Assembly: GCF_036898095.1 (NCBI RefSeq)
Contig: NC_090744.1
Span: 96,748,753-96,812,752 of the forward strand
From: Palaemon carinicauda
Lineage: Eukaryota > Arthropoda > Malacostraca > Decapoda > Palaemonidae
Length of the DNA stretch: 64,000 nucleotides
Reading direction: 5' to 3'
Position numbers and translations under genes: made by a program. The notes under the pieces are model-generated. The model was not told the origin of the DNA, ran no database searches, and saw nothing but the letters and a program-made list of their open reading frames with translations. The stretch's first letter is position 1, and each line of letters begins with the position of its first letter. Below, piece by piece: positions 41,483-53,700 of this stretch.

Positions 41483-42846
41483 TTGGCTCGGACGATGAAC
41501 GGATGTCTCTGTTCCCGTCCTCGCATGGCAGCCATTTATTGTTTTGTCTTTACTTAATTACTTACTTTCTTTACTCATGTATATATGTAAACATATTTTT
41601 ATGTTTATGTATATATTTGAGTATAGAAATCAGTAATTTTCCTTTTCAGTGTTCGTGCTGTGTGTGTGTGTGTACGATATCACCGTGTGGCCGCCGGCAG
41701 TCAGGCCACTACGATGTATTTTCATGGGCCGCGATCTCTTCCTTGGTCCTTCGGTCGCCTCCTTCCACGGGCGCTGTGGGGAGTCGTCATCGCTGGACTT
41801 ATTATTCTGTTTTCCGCTACTCCTCTTTTCCTACGGGGAAGGTGGGGTTCAGCGTAGGATCGCGAGAGTGTAGTTTGACTACGGTCTCTCTCTCACTCTC
41901 TGGAGGTCGTTCACCTTTTACTACGTTTTCTACGATAGCTCCTCCTTTCGGGTGGAGTTGCTACGCAGTACTTTTTATCTCAATTATTTTTTTATTATTG
42001 AAGCTAATTGTATTTGTTAACTTTTCAGCTTTTTAGAACGTTTCCCTTCGGGGTGTTTCGTTCTTACTTTTAGTGAACATTCCTTTATGAATTGCATTTT
42101 TATAACTGTTATAATTCAGTTTTGGTTACTGTTCTCGACCTTCCCCCTTCCCGTGAGTGTAGGTGGGGTTGGGGCTCTTGCCTGTTATGTAATTCTTGTG
42201 TTCTTTTCCCTCGGGTTTCCTCTTCGAAGTCTTCCCGGGGGAATGAATGTTAACTAATTACTTTTTATTTTCACAGTTAACGATCTGTTTTCCGTTTGCT
42301 TAATGTGACAACGAAGCAGAGCTGTCTTGTTGGGACTCGGGGAGTCGGCTGTTGCTGCCTCCTCTATAAGACTTCGTCAGGGGCGTGTCTCCTTCTCCTG
42401 GTAGTTCTCCCGAGGCACCCGACAGCTCTTCAGTTCATGTTAGAACTCTCAGGAGGTTCGCCTCCTTAGGTGGGTAACTTCCCTTCCGAGGGAGGTTACC
42501 TGCCCAGGTTTGAGTTTCTTTCCCTTTCGGGGGAAACTTCTCTTACCTTTAATAATTATAATATGTTCCTGGTCCTCCAGCGGTTTTGCTCTTGGTGCTG
42601 AGCGACCGCTTTTGTAACCTTGCTCAATGGGCTGAGCGGTTACTTCTCGGACCATAGTTTTTGTGCGACTATGCTCTTGGTGCTGAGCGGTCTCACATGC
42701 AGCTACGCTCAAGGGGCTAAGCAGCTGCAGGAGCGCCTCTTTGGAGGTTGGCTCCTAGGTCACTGGCTGACCCTTCGGCCCTTGGGCTCCATCTTCAGTC
42801 TCTTCTACGAAGTTTTCCTCTCTCGTTCGCGAGAGAGGACACTCAT

Positions 42847-43122
42847 TGAGACTCCTCTTCGGAGGACTCCTTCTGCTGTTGTTGCTGAAGGCTCAGTCCC
42901 CTTCGGGGGACAGCTGAGCCCTACGGTCTCTCCTGCGTGTGTTTCTTCCCCGGGGGGGAAGTTCACCACAGAGACTCCTCTTCGGAGGTCTCCTTCTGCT
43001 GTTGTTGCTGTTGTTGCTGAGGGCTCAGTCCCCTTCGGGGGCAGCTGATGCCACGGTCTCTCCTGCGAGTGCTTCTCCCCCTTGGGGGAGTTCACTACAG
43101 AGACTCCTCTTCGGAGGTCTGA
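42847..43122 (+). repeat. About 125-bp tandem repeat with UUCG-loop hairpins in DIRS B2
   Basis: Two full units and a partial one start at 42847, 42968 and 43098, each with GAGACTCCTCTTCGGAGG. Each full unit holds two perfect stems closed by C(TTCG)G: TCCTC-TTCG-GAGGA and, in GTCCCCTTCGGGGG, CCCC-TTCG-GGGG. As RNA these would be unusually stable tetraloop hairpins. Confidence 0.8.
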
Positions 43123-45559
43123 TGATGGTGCTCCTGCCTGTGGTCGTCTTCATCTTCACCCTCCCCGCAGAGGATCCTCCTGCCAGACCTTTTCCTGGAC
43201 GCAGATGCGCTGTGGACGCCAACGTACCTCGTTTCCTACGAGCGCCGGTCCCTTCGGGGCTAAGGGCTTACTCCACATTGTGGGTAAGTCCCTTTAGTGC
43301 CAGGTTTTACCTGCGCGCCCACTTTTTCCTGCGCGCTCGCGCGCAGTAGCGCTCTTGCGCTCTCCTGCTGTGTTCCAGACTTCTCTCCTGCGATCTCCTG
43401 TAGCTGAGTCTCGCCGTAGATCTCCTGATCGCCAGCGCTCACCTGTGCGCCAGTGCTCACCTGCGCGCCAGCGCTCACCTGCGCCTCGGAGTCCTTCTGT
43501 GCGCCAGCCCTCTTCAGCTCGCCAGCGCACTTCTGGACGCCCTTTCCTGCTACGCGCCTTGGGCGCCAACGGTCTCCTGTACGCCCACGATCACCTGCGC
43601 GCTAGCACACATCTGCGCTCCCTTTTCTAATGTGCGCAATGCGCGCCAACGTTCGCCCTCGCGCCCACGATCTTTGGATCTAGGCACAGGCAAGGAGATT
43701 GTTCCTTCTTTTTACACCCTCGTTCACCTTCTCGACAGCGCACATCTGCTTGCCCTTTTCCTGATGTGCGGAAGGCGCACCAGCGTTCTCCACGAGCTTC
43801 CAGATGTGGGTGGAGGCGAAAGTCTTGATTGCTTCACCTCCTCGCCGACGATCTTCTGTGCTCTAGATTTGACCGAGTCTCTGAGCGCCCGCGCGCCCAC
43901 GAGAAGTCTTCTGTACTCGCCCACGAGCGTTCGCTATTATGCGCAACCTCACCATCTGGTTCTGCCCCTCGCTGATATCTTCCGGCCGCGCAACCGCGCT
44001 CCATCGATCTCGATCGCGAGCGATTCTTCGCCTGCCCGCTAGCGTTTTCAACGCGCCAACGTGCCCACGCTTCAAATCGCCGTACGCGGCCACGCGTTGG
44101 CTCTCCTGTACGCGATCGGTCGCTACGCACCATCGCTCGCCAACGCGCCATCGCTCGCCGACGCGCCATCTCCCGCAGTGAACCATCGCTCGCTAGTCGC
44201 GCCACTCGCCATCGCTCACTTACGCGTTTTTCGGTCTTCCGACCGCGCCCACGTGTCCTCACGCGCATGCGCACACATGTTAGCCCGCGCGCGAACCAAC
44301 GATTGTACCATCGCGCGAGCGCCAAGGGCGATTTTGACCGCGATTCCTGTCGGGTTTTCGCAACACGGGCAACCTGGCGAGTGTTTCTGGAGTGCGTACT
44401 TTCAGATCGTCATAGTCACGATCTTCACCTCGTAAGCGCAGAGCATGACATGTACAAAGCATGAAGAATCTTCAGAAGAGTCTGGGTAACATTCTTCTCC
44501 CTCTTCAGGCAGGCCCCATCATCCCTCTCCTCATGATCGCCCGATCCCCTTCCCTCCAACGGTGGCTGCTGACACTGCCTCTGTCAGTCGTCAACAGCGA
44601 GAATACTTCGAGATCATGGGGTAGCCTGATTTAGCGCTTCCTCTCCACCATTCCTTGAACCAGGAGGAAGCCGTGAAGGGTGCCAGGCAGGCCACCTCTT
44701 GGCTGATCGTCGAGCTTGAGTCTCTGGCCATCCGGTCGCGACCCAAGGTTTTATACAAGGAAGCTCCGGGAAGGTTATGGAACTTTCCTCCTCTCGGACA
44801 CGTGCACCTTTCGTTTCCCAACACCAAGTGTCGAACTTGGGGACAAACTCGATGTTGAAGCATTGAGATGCAGTGACCGAGAGGTTTTCTCTCGTTGGTC
44901 CCTACCGTGGATTTCGGCAACCCAGACTCTCTTCCATCCTTGGAAGGGGCTTGTTTCAGCCCAAGGACAAGGAACGAGCAACTGAGAGGTGGGGAGAATC
45001 GTATCACGATTCGCTCCTCCAAGGCGCTTATATCCAGTCCCTACAAGCCTCCAGCGCCTCAACTTCTACAGCCTCGTTCAGCCTAGGACATCAGGACCGG
45101 CACGGGCAGCTAGACAAGGTGTCTATGCAGCCTCCCCCCTCCTGTCGGGGACGAAGGGCGAGGAGCCCTCCTGGGAGGGCAATAATCTTAGAGGGGGCGG
45201 CCTAGGCCGCAAACGCTAGGATTGGCAACCCCTACCTGCATCCCCCAGTGGGGGGATGCCTGGATTTGCGCCTTCAAGTGGCAGCAACTCGGGACCGATT
45301 CCTGAACGATCTCCATGATCAGCCAGGGGTTTCGTGTCCCGTTTCGTAGCATCTCTTCCTCCCCTGTCAGCGAATCCGGTGTCGCTGAGCCCATATGCCA
45401 TGGGATCGGCAAAGGGGCTAGCCCCTCGGGCAGAGGGCGAGACCATGCTCTAGAAGGATTCTCTACAAGGTTGTCGGCGGCTCCCCCCAAGGTTCTTCAA
45501 ACGACTCTTTCTTGTAAGAAGCACCTGAAGGCTGGCGACCTGCCATCGTCCTCTTAGCC

Positions 45560-46019
45560 CTGAACAAGTTTGTCGTTCAAACTTCGGTCAGTATGATACA
45601 ACAGTTTCGATCAGACTTGTAGGGAAACCACAAGACTTCACGTGCATACTGGATCAGAGAGACAGGTACTTCCAGATCCCAATCCATCCGTCTTTACAGG
45701 AAGTACTTGGAATTCAGCCTAGGCAACAGATATACCAGTTCAAGGTGCGGTGCTTCGATCTTTCCACAGGTCCACAGGCATTCACCAGGAAGTTCATCCC
45801 GAACCCTCATGTCCACACGGGAGCGGCATCCGCCTCCTTTGCTTTCTGGATGACTGGCTACCCGGGCGGTTTCGGTATCGACCCTTCCTTCGACGCCGAG
45901 ACAAGCCTCTGGGACTTTGCCAAGATCTAAGGATCATGATAAATCTCGAGAAGTTTTCTCTGTTTCCATCGCAACAACTGGTATATCTAGGCTTAATTTT
46001 AGTCTCCAATCTCCGTTAA
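45560..46019 (+). pseudogene. DIRS B2 reverse transcriptase, frameshifted
   Basis: Motif A reads LDQRDRYFQIPIHP, motif B VRCFDLSTGPQAFTRK, and after a frameshift motif C LLCFLDDWL, followed by the thumb (LEKFSLFPSQQLVYLGLIL). The catalytic aspartates of motif C are kept. Frame 45750-46019 ends in LRG-type sequence, then a stop. Recognisably an RT but not translatable in one frame. Confidence 0.75.
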
Positions 46020-46319
46020 GCCTTCCCTTCAGATGACAGGATAGCAAGGCGGAGGAGAGTAGGAGAACCTTTCCTGAGGCGAGGAAAGTCTCCAGCCCTT
46101 TTCTGGTTACGCCTCCTAGGTCACCTTCCTCCTTGACCCCTCTAGTCCCTAACGCTCACCTCGGAATGAGTCTCCTGCTTTGGCGACTCAAGTCCTGGTG
46201 GAATCAAGACCACGATTCCCCAGACATTCTGGTCCTATGGGACCTGCCGAACGAGGGATCCTGCAGTGGTGGTTGACCTACGAAGCCTTTGCTAGAGAGT
46301 GGATCTTCTCGTCCCTCCT

Positions 46320-46560
46320 CCGCATTTGATGCTGTCCTCGGACGCGTCAAAAAAATAGGGGTGGGGCACGTTCTGAACCAAAGGATCTCAAGCCTATGGC
46401 CAGAGCTAGAAGGGTACCTCCACATCAATTGGCTAGGGATGAAGGCCATATTCTGGCCGTCAACAGTCCCAACAGGCCTCGGCGAGTCACTCCGTGAGCG
46501 ACAACACCACGGTAGTTGCTTTTCATCAAGCGGGGACGTACTTTTTCATAACAGTCTTCC
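46320..46560 (+). pseudogene. DIRS B2 RNase H remnant
   Basis: Pieces read LMLSSDASKK-stop-GWGTF, HINWLGMKAIF and VSDNTTVVAFHQAGT, matching the Asp-Glu-Asp arrangement of DIRS RNase H, with stops between. Confidence 0.7.
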
Positions 46561-47089
46561 CATCCTACAGTAGAGATACTGAGATGAGCCGAAGTCCACT
46601 CAATACCACTATCGGCTCGCTTCATTCCGGACAAGGAATGTGCTCTCCGACAGTCGGAACAGGGCATTGCAGATAGAGAGTACCGAGTGGTCTTTGGAAC
46701 CCCCAGTAGCCAGCAAGCTTGGACCTTGTGGTCCTGTTCGCGACGACCTTGAATTTCAAGCTGTCGCTGTACTTCTCCTCAGCCCCGGACCCCAAGGCAC
46801 CCTGCCGAGATGTCTTCCCACATCGGTGGGACAACATCAACGTCTACGCCTTGCCACCGTTGGGTCTGTGGGGAAAGGGGGCTCAACAAGACCAGACTTT
46901 CGGTCAACCTGTCGATGACTCTGATAGCTCCGCTACGGCATCAGGCAGAGTGGTTTCCGAACCTTCTGCACCCTTGATGGAACTCCCGAGAGAGTTTTCC
47001 CCCACGACAAGAGCTATAGCAACCACACCACTACATCTACCACAAGCCGTAGCTCCGCTTCGGCTCCATGCCTGAAGTCCATCCAGCAT

Positions 47090-48102
47090 CTCCTCACTGA
47101 GAGAGGCGTTCCGCGACAGGTCGCGGAGCGGATGTCTTGACACCTGCGAAGTCTTCCGCAGGGGTCCACCAGGTGAGGTGTAGAGTCTTCTGTGGTTGGT
47201 GTCGTGGGAGAGGTATCTCTCCCCTCGATGCCACTATTCCAGCGTTAGCGGAGTTATTGTCCATCTGCGGGAGGAATTGCGCCTTTTGCTCTCGGCGGTA
47301 AAGCCTATCACTCAGCCTCAAGCCTGGCCTTCAGGCTCTAAGGTTAGACAATTCCTCCTCGCTGGATCTTTTTTCTCTCATACGAAGCTACGAACTTACC
47401 TGCACCCAGTCGGAAGTGAGTCCTCCTCCATGGTACATGGCTCGGGTTCTTAGGGATCTTAAGGCTTCTCCCTGTGAACCATTACGCTAGTCATCTGACA
47501 GGCACCTGACTTAGAAGGCGGTGCTCTGGCTCGCTCTGGCTTCGGCCAAGCGTATCAGCGTACTTCATGGTCTCTCGTACGACTTCGCCCATTCAAGAGG
47601 ATAGGGAGAGGTAACGTTCGGGTTCGTCCCTGAGTCGGTTTCTAGACTCAAGATCTTGAAGTCCCAAACCTTCGGTTTGACTCCTTCAGGATTTCGAGTC
47701 TCCGTTCTGTAACAGATGACCCAGGCCTTCTCCTTCTATGCCCAGCAAGGAGTTGGAGGTGTTATCTTACAGAACAGCTGCAGTTCGTCTTCATGGGCAG
47801 CCCTGTTTGGGAGCACAGGAAGGACGAAGAGGAGGGTCACCAAGAATACCTTTGCAGCCTGGATTCTAGGACCATCCATCTCGCCCTGAATCCAGACCCT
47901 CCTCCGTCATGTAGCCTTAGAGCACACGATGTCAGAGGCATCGCAACGTCTCTAAGAAGACTACTCTGTGACGCAGGTGCTACAAACTGGAGTCTGGAAG
48001 CGTTGGACGACCTTCACAGCTCACTACCTGCAGGACGTGACCCACAGGAGCCTCGATACGTTTTTCTATCGGCCTGTGGTGGCTACACAACAGCTGGTCT
48101 AA
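47090..48102 (+). pseudogene. DIRS B2 tyrosine recombinase, frameshifted
   Basis: The Arg box reads LALASAKRISVLHGLS near 47520-47580. The HxxR box reads RAHDVRGIATSL near 47925. After a frameshift the end reads VTQVLQTGVWKRWTTFTAHY followed by LQDVTHRSLDTF, with the Tyr nucleophile codon at 48026-48028 and a stop at 48100-48102. All catalytic residues survive but not in one frame. Confidence 0.8.
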
Positions 48103-48589
48103 CCTCAGGCTCCTTAATGGACAGGTAGCAGAAGGTTGGGGGCATTGTTACCCGGTGTCAGACTGCATGATTGAAAGAGGTATGTCTGGCCCTTACTTCT
48201 TTCTTCATCCTCCCCTCTTTTGGGGAAAGCAGCATCCTAGGTTCTCTGCATAGCTGACCTCAAACCTCTGCAGGTAAACCATGCTTCCTTGTGTTCCTAG
48301 TATTAAAATGATACTGTCGCGTCCCCCATACCCTGACGAGGTGGTATTGGGAAAGTCCTAGTCCAGAATTCCATCTAAAGGTCTTCAGGTCGACTGCCTA
48401 GGACAAGTCATGCTTCTTCCCTCCACACACAAGCTTATGTAGGCCGCACACTCCTTGCGGAGCAAGGAACTTGCGAGGTGCAGGAACTCTTTTTCTCGAA
48501 GTGCTGCTCACTCGGATTCTGAGTCCCTGGGTAAAGCCAAAGTCAGTATGGCTGGGGACTTTCCACCCTTCCTAAGGGGTAAGTCACCC

Positions 48590-48687
48590 TATGTAAATAG
48601 CGTGGTTTGTATTTCGGTTACGGAACAAATGACAAATTCGGAGATAATCTGTATTTTTCCTAACCATACAAACCTTAGCTATTTACA
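48590..48687 (+). repeat. DIRS B2 internal complementary region
   Basis: The first half reverse-complements the left end at 41298-41340. The second half reverse-complements the right end at 48875-48939. Confidence 0.88.
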
Positions 48688-48736
48688 CATATTTGCCCAC
48701 CAGCCCTGTCCCCCAAGTCAAGTCCTACCTCTAAGC

Positions 48737-48939
48737 GAAGTGAATCAGTTCACCAGTGTGTGAGGGGGGAGGGGTAGCTAGCTACCCCTCCCTTACCCCT
48801 GCTAACTAGCGCAGGGGTAGTTAACCCTCGTTAAAAATCTAATGGCTCGCCATTTCAGCTACGCCGAAAGTAATACCCTATGTAAATAGCTAAGGTTTGT
48901 ATGGTTAGGAAAAATACAAATTATCTCCGAATTTGTCAT
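48737..48939 (+). repeat. DIRS B2 right inverted terminus
   Basis: Pairs with 41298-41482 and ends CGAATTTGTCATT, only 238 bp before the terminal carbonic anhydrase exon. Confidence 0.88.
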
Positions 48940-49177
48940 TTTTCACTGAGATTTGGCATATGATACTGGTCAGGTAGGAGTGTAACTGAAGCAGTCACTT
49001 GTAAAATGTGATCATCTATCACGATGTTGGGTTAATTTTTCTAAAATTTTAGCCATGGAGATGATGATGGGGTCATTCTTTTTTACTTTAGTATGTAAAG
49101 ATTTTCATACCAACTTTCAGCTTTGTATCCCAGTATGTTCCAGTTAATAAAGAAATAAGTTCATAATTTCCTTTCAG

Positions 49178-49465
49178 GCAGAAACTCCGATGAGACGTTT
49201 TGTAGCTTACATTGATCCAGAAGATAAGTTCAATGAGGAAGATAAGCTGTCACAAGTTAATACTCTTCAGCAGCTTCAAAACATTGCTAGCTATAATTTC
49301 ATGCGAGATGGATTAGTGCGAGGGCGAGTATACATTCATGCTTTATGGTTTGACATTTACACCGGCGATATATATTACTTTAGTCGTCAGCAAAAGAAAT
49401 TTGTGGATGTAAGCGAGAATAATATTGAGAGATTATTAGATGAAGTGAAGCAATATTATACTTAG
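49178..49465 (+). CDS. CAHbeta: Beta-carbonic anhydrase, terminal coding exon
   Basis: The last coding exon runs 95 codons from the acceptor at 49176-49177 to a TAG at 49463-49465. It starts AETPMRRFVAYIDPEDKF, then carries DKLSQVNTLQQLQNIASYNF, the conserved C-terminal segment of animal beta-carbonic anhydrases. It ends in an acidic/lysine helix (LLDEVKQYYT). The region around HALWFDIYTGDIYYF matches the end of the beta-class core sheet. Phase 0 matches the preceding donor. Together the three exons give 195 residues; full-length arthropod enzymes are roughly 255, so about 60 N-terminal residues lie upstream. These enzymes are soluble dimers or tetramers, often mitochondrial in animals; targeting cannot be judged here. 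Confidence 0.94.
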   Translation, partial: AETPMRRFVAYIDPEDKFNEEDKLSQVNTLQQLQNIASYNFMRDGLVRGRVYIHALWFDIYTGDIYYFSRQQKKFVDVSENNIERLLDEVKQYYT

Positions 49466-50615
49466 TCCAAGTAATTTATGTGTATAGTATAATATTATGT
49501 ATAAAGGTAGATCTTTACTTATTTTCCCATAAGAAGATTGTTTTGGTATGTTGTATATGGCGACATCGAATCCAGAAGTTATTTGACAAATACGTTTTTG
49601 CCATTCCATGGCTGTCCACTTCGAATGCTGTAACAGTTCCTTAAAGTTATGACAATTTCAAGTATTGTTTTTAAGTGAATCTTTGTGAGCCGATATAAAT
49701 TAAGAGCTTAAGGTATTTTCATAAGGAATTCATAACTCTATATTTCTGAAGTGAGCCCTATAAAATTGTAAGTGGAGGACTGTGGTCTGGATAAATTCAC
49801 CTTATTGTCATGACAAATGTTTTAGATTTGTCTCTTTTGCTAACATGTTTACAAAAAGGAAAAGAAGTGAGTTAGAGATTGAGGAGAGTGTTTTAGAGTT
49901 ATTCTATTTAACTCAAAGTAAGTTTCTGCTGAGCATATGTCATCGTGCTATCAGAAATTCTTATCACTACTATTAAATCTTTAATCACTCCAATTCTAAT
50001 ATGAGGTTTGTAAGGTTTCTTCTGTAGTATACAAGTTTACCTTGTGGTTTAGATATTAACTGGGCTGTTTGCAAACTGTAAGAGTAATGCATTATTTCAT
50101 CATACACTAAATGGTTTGTGGTGTCCTTTATTCAAGGTTTTTTATGTGAGGAATTTCTACCTTGATTGAATAATTTTCAGCTTACATTGATATAGGTGGA
50201 TGAATACTTTGATTTTATCTTTTCACAAAGAATGTATTCTAAGATTGTTTTGTATCTGAGTAATGTGAGCCTTCATGATGGTAATGGTTAAAGTTTGTTT
50301 TGCTCTTGTTAGTGACATAAACAAATTCTAATCTTATTTGTCATGTTTTGCTTTTATGTTGAAATTACAGTACGTGTTGAAGAAATATAACCTAGCCATA
50401 TTTTTATACACAAGGAAAGCTGGTAAAGACTCATTCTGTATAAGAGAATGAACCCTTATACTGTATCAGTTTGGGTTTGTGTAGTAAAGTTGCAGCAAGG
50501 GTTCAAATGTAATGTGCTACATTTTTAGTCGTAATTTAATTTACGGACATACTCTGACACAATGTTGTTAATATTTTAAAAATATTTTATTTTAATTGTT
50601 CATTACTACTTATAT
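49466..50615 (+). other. Probable 3' UTR and proximal downstream region
   Basis: AT-rich sequence follows the stop codon, with no coding pattern. There is an ATTAAA at 49972-49977 and a canonical AATAAA only at 51288-51293. Without transcripts the true 3' end is unknown. The small open frames here have no recognisable domain. Confidence 0.4.
49972..49977 (+). promoter_or_regulatory. Candidate polyadenylation signal (ATTAAA)
   Basis: This is a common hexamer variant about 510 bp after the beta-carbonic anhydrase stop. An AATAAA at 51288-51293 is the alternative. Assignment is by position only. Confidence 0.3.
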
Positions 50616-50739
50616 CGTTTATTTATTTCCTTATTTCCTTTCCTCACTGGGCTATTTTTCCTGTTGGAGCCCTTGGGCGTATAGCATCTTGCATTTTCAA
50701 CTAGGGTTGTAGCTTAGCAAGTAATAATAATAATAATTT
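50616..50739 (+). mobile_element. Jockey/CR1-like LINE 3' end with (TAA)n tail
   Basis: Same 3' block as at 4378-4482 and 32150-32265 (CTGTTGGAGCCCTTGGGC, TTGTAGCTTAGCAAG, then TAA units). No coding, a severely 5'-truncated copy. Confidence 0.8.
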
Positions 50740-53700
50740 ACCGGGTAAAAATTTTTTATACCTGTTGGACTCTATAGTTTTAATAATTTTGGCTCATGTT
50801 TAGAATACAGTGTACATTTCCAGTTTATTGGCACAAAACTTGGGATCTAATTTCGAAATGAAGTAAAGATAAAAGAAACTGTTAGAGGATCCAAAGTTCA
50901 CAGAACTGCTATGCTTATATAGACTATGAGTTCTGTTATTTTTTATGATGCCTAAATACCCGACTGTGGCAAATGAAGTGTGCTGAATAGTGTTTGAAAA
51001 TATGATAAGGTATTTGTCAGATAAATTTTTAGAGCAATGCCATAAGAATCTGTATTAATACCTGTTAAAAGGTATTTCTTGGCCCTGTTTTTTCTTTTTG
51101 TGATAGAACATTTTTTTTTTTTGGGGGGGGGGAGGGGGGGCACATCACAGGATTCAATTCTCTGTAGTACCTAATTTTCTCTTTTGGAAGTTTGCGTTTT
51201 ATTTTAGGTATTTGGATTGAATAGGGATGTGTTAAGATATTGCTCTGTGCTGAGATATCAGGTTTATGCTTCCACTTTATGGGTTGCAATAAAATTTTTG
51301 TGACATAACTAACTATGTAATCATCCACTGACCTGTATAAATATCTTCACTTCAATATTTGCTGGCTGATGCTTATACACCTTAAGATCTTATTTTAATA
51401 GGTTATTTTTTTCACAAAGGCCAAGCTTAGATACTCCTCAAAGCAATTCTCTTCAATCTTACCAGATTTGTATCTTTTTACAGTGAATAATTTTGGATTT
51501 TTGAGTGTGAAACTGAAATTTTTAGTTTCATGATACTGTATAGTTGTAGAAATTAGCCATTATCTTTTTTTTATCTTTTCATATTTACTTAACCAGCTAA
51601 TTTGATACTTTTATAGAATTTTGTTCAGTATTATATCAAATTGAGTCACAGACTGGATCATCACTGTCTTTGCTAACACCTATTGTGTCAATGCTGATCC
51701 AATCATCTTGTATTGTACCCGGCTGATAAGATTAAAATTACCACAGTTGCTATATTTAGGTAACAAATGCTAAACTACTGAGTTTTGCAGCCATTATTAA
51801 AATAATATGTGTTGGCAATCTAACTTGCTGAGGTTTGTTTAGTATTTGAATGAGTTGTAAGGACAAACTGACATTTCTTGAGTTTCTTGAAGTTTGGTTT
51901 TGGAAGATCATTTATAGAGGGAGCCCTTGAAGGTTTTTAAGAAACCTTTCTTGCTGACTGCCTGCAAACAAATATTCTTGACTCAGCCTTAAGAAAATTG
52001 AATACTGTATTTGAATTAAGTTTGCAAAGTATGTTAGATATTACAAACTGTCTTGTATCTGTGGGAGGACATAGGCTATGGAAATTCAGAATAATGACTT
52101 ATATAATCTCTGTATGAGAGTTGTTGCTAGAAGTTGGGCCATTTAGATATCTGGGAACAATTATAGTGTTTTTAGGTATGATTAATGCAAGGTAGAGGTT
52201 AAAAGTGTTTATATTATAGAATTAGGATCCATGTCACAAAGATGATTTCAATTTAGATTGTTAGACAACTTCTGGGGTGGTTTATCCAGAGAGATCCAAA
52301 ATATTTGGCCATTGAGAAGCATTTTTGTGTTGAATAACATGAGCACATTAACATAAGTAAGAATGGTCTTCCAGTGTAAGATATACCCTGTTAGATCAGG
52401 ACAAAGAAGATTTGGGAGACTATGGTGAATCTGGATGATGACATTACAAAGAAAAGTTATTGAAAAGTAGGCCTATTCTTACTTGGTAAAACATGGCACA
52501 AAATATTTTTTATGTAACTTCATCTATACCCCATGCGTATTGTGTTTGACAGAATATAGATGACCTCTGAATAGTGAATATCATTAGAACATGTAGTACC
52601 TGTAATATGCACATAACATAGAAGAAATGTAGTGAAGAGTATATTGTACTGTGAATAGTATACTGTATTGTATATAATGGAGGTTGCTTGATTATTTTGA
52701 AAGTTTTATTGATGTATTTGGCTAAAAATAGTGTACAAAGTTTTCAGCTTCTACTACTAGGAGGATTAAGACTCTCAGGTAACTGACATTGTCATTTCGT
52801 GGTATGCCTAGCAAAAAATGCTGTTTTTAAGTTGTGTATGAGATACCTTCCTATTTGCTGTTAGTAATTTTGTAAAGTATCAAGAAGCAAGTTTTTAAGG
52901 TATTCATGCTTAGCATGAAAAATACAATAATTATGTTTGTGGACTTTTCATATGGAAATAACCAAGATATACTGTATTGTAGTATTTCCAAAGGTTATGG
53001 GCTGACTGTACTAAAGAATATTAATATTAATAATTTTGGCTGTTCCATCATTTTTTTTTTTTTTAAGTAAAATTTAAAAACTAAACTCATGGGTTTTTAT
53101 GAAGTTATATGCTTTGGAAAAATTGCCAAATAGAATGCTGGAATAAAGATTAACGATGGTTTAGAACATTTACAATGTTAAAACTTGAATGATAAACCAC
53201 ATAGAGGAATTATATATGGAACAAATTCAGATTTTGTTTTGCTGATTGAAAATTTCCAATAGAAAATAGAAAGATAACTGTAAAATTAACTGGAATCATT
53301 ATTTTAAATCACTTATTTTTTATCGTTGGATAGATAAATACATAACTTTTGTTATTATTCCAACTTCCAAGGCATTATGTGATGGACAGGTAGTAAGAAA
53401 GTGAAGATGCAATATGAGTTATTCAGTTTTACTAATCATTTCTTCATTTCAGGCTTCTTAAATATCTTGTACCATTCATCAATACTGAATTGAATTTTAA
53501 TTATATACAGGGTTAACAGTGTCATAAAGTACACCATTAAAAACTTTATACTGCACTGGTAACAAGTGTGATTACTGGCTCTCTAACTAAGAACATTTTA
53601 TTTGAAAGGATAGCATATTTTTTATTTATTGCACAATAACACTGATCAGTTCATGACTAATGGCAGACATCTTTGTGTATCATTTACTTGCAACCATTTT

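Larger units (their letters stand above)
41298..48939 (+). mobile_element. DIRS1-like retroelement, family B, copy B2
   Basis: A 7.6-kb relative of B1 without the LINE, the 18-bp and 23-bp arrays or the 5S-like insert. Inverted termini are at 41298-41482 and 48737-48939, with the complementary region at 48590-48687. Motifs of RT, RNase H and recombinase are visible in order but in shifting frames. The leader and gag region (41500-45100) is rich in CTTCGG hairpins and CGCGC tracts. Confidence 0.88.
28636..49177 (+). other. CAHbeta: Beta-carbonic anhydrase intron, 20.5 kb, phase 0
   Basis: The intron begins GTATTG and ends in a CCTTTCAG acceptor. It contains, in order, DIRS C (28981-36678), DIRS D2 (about 37258-41230) and DIRS B2 (41298-48939), all in the gene's orientation. 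Less than 1.5 kb is left over: 28636-28980, 36679-37257, 41231-41297 and 48940-49177. I see no genes in those leftovers. Confidence 0.85.

Noticed and set aside
49190..49465. Standalone small gene starting at the ATG at 49190
   Set aside because: The frame is open and conserved upstream to the AG acceptor at 49177 and continues the beta-carbonic anhydrase, so it is an exon.
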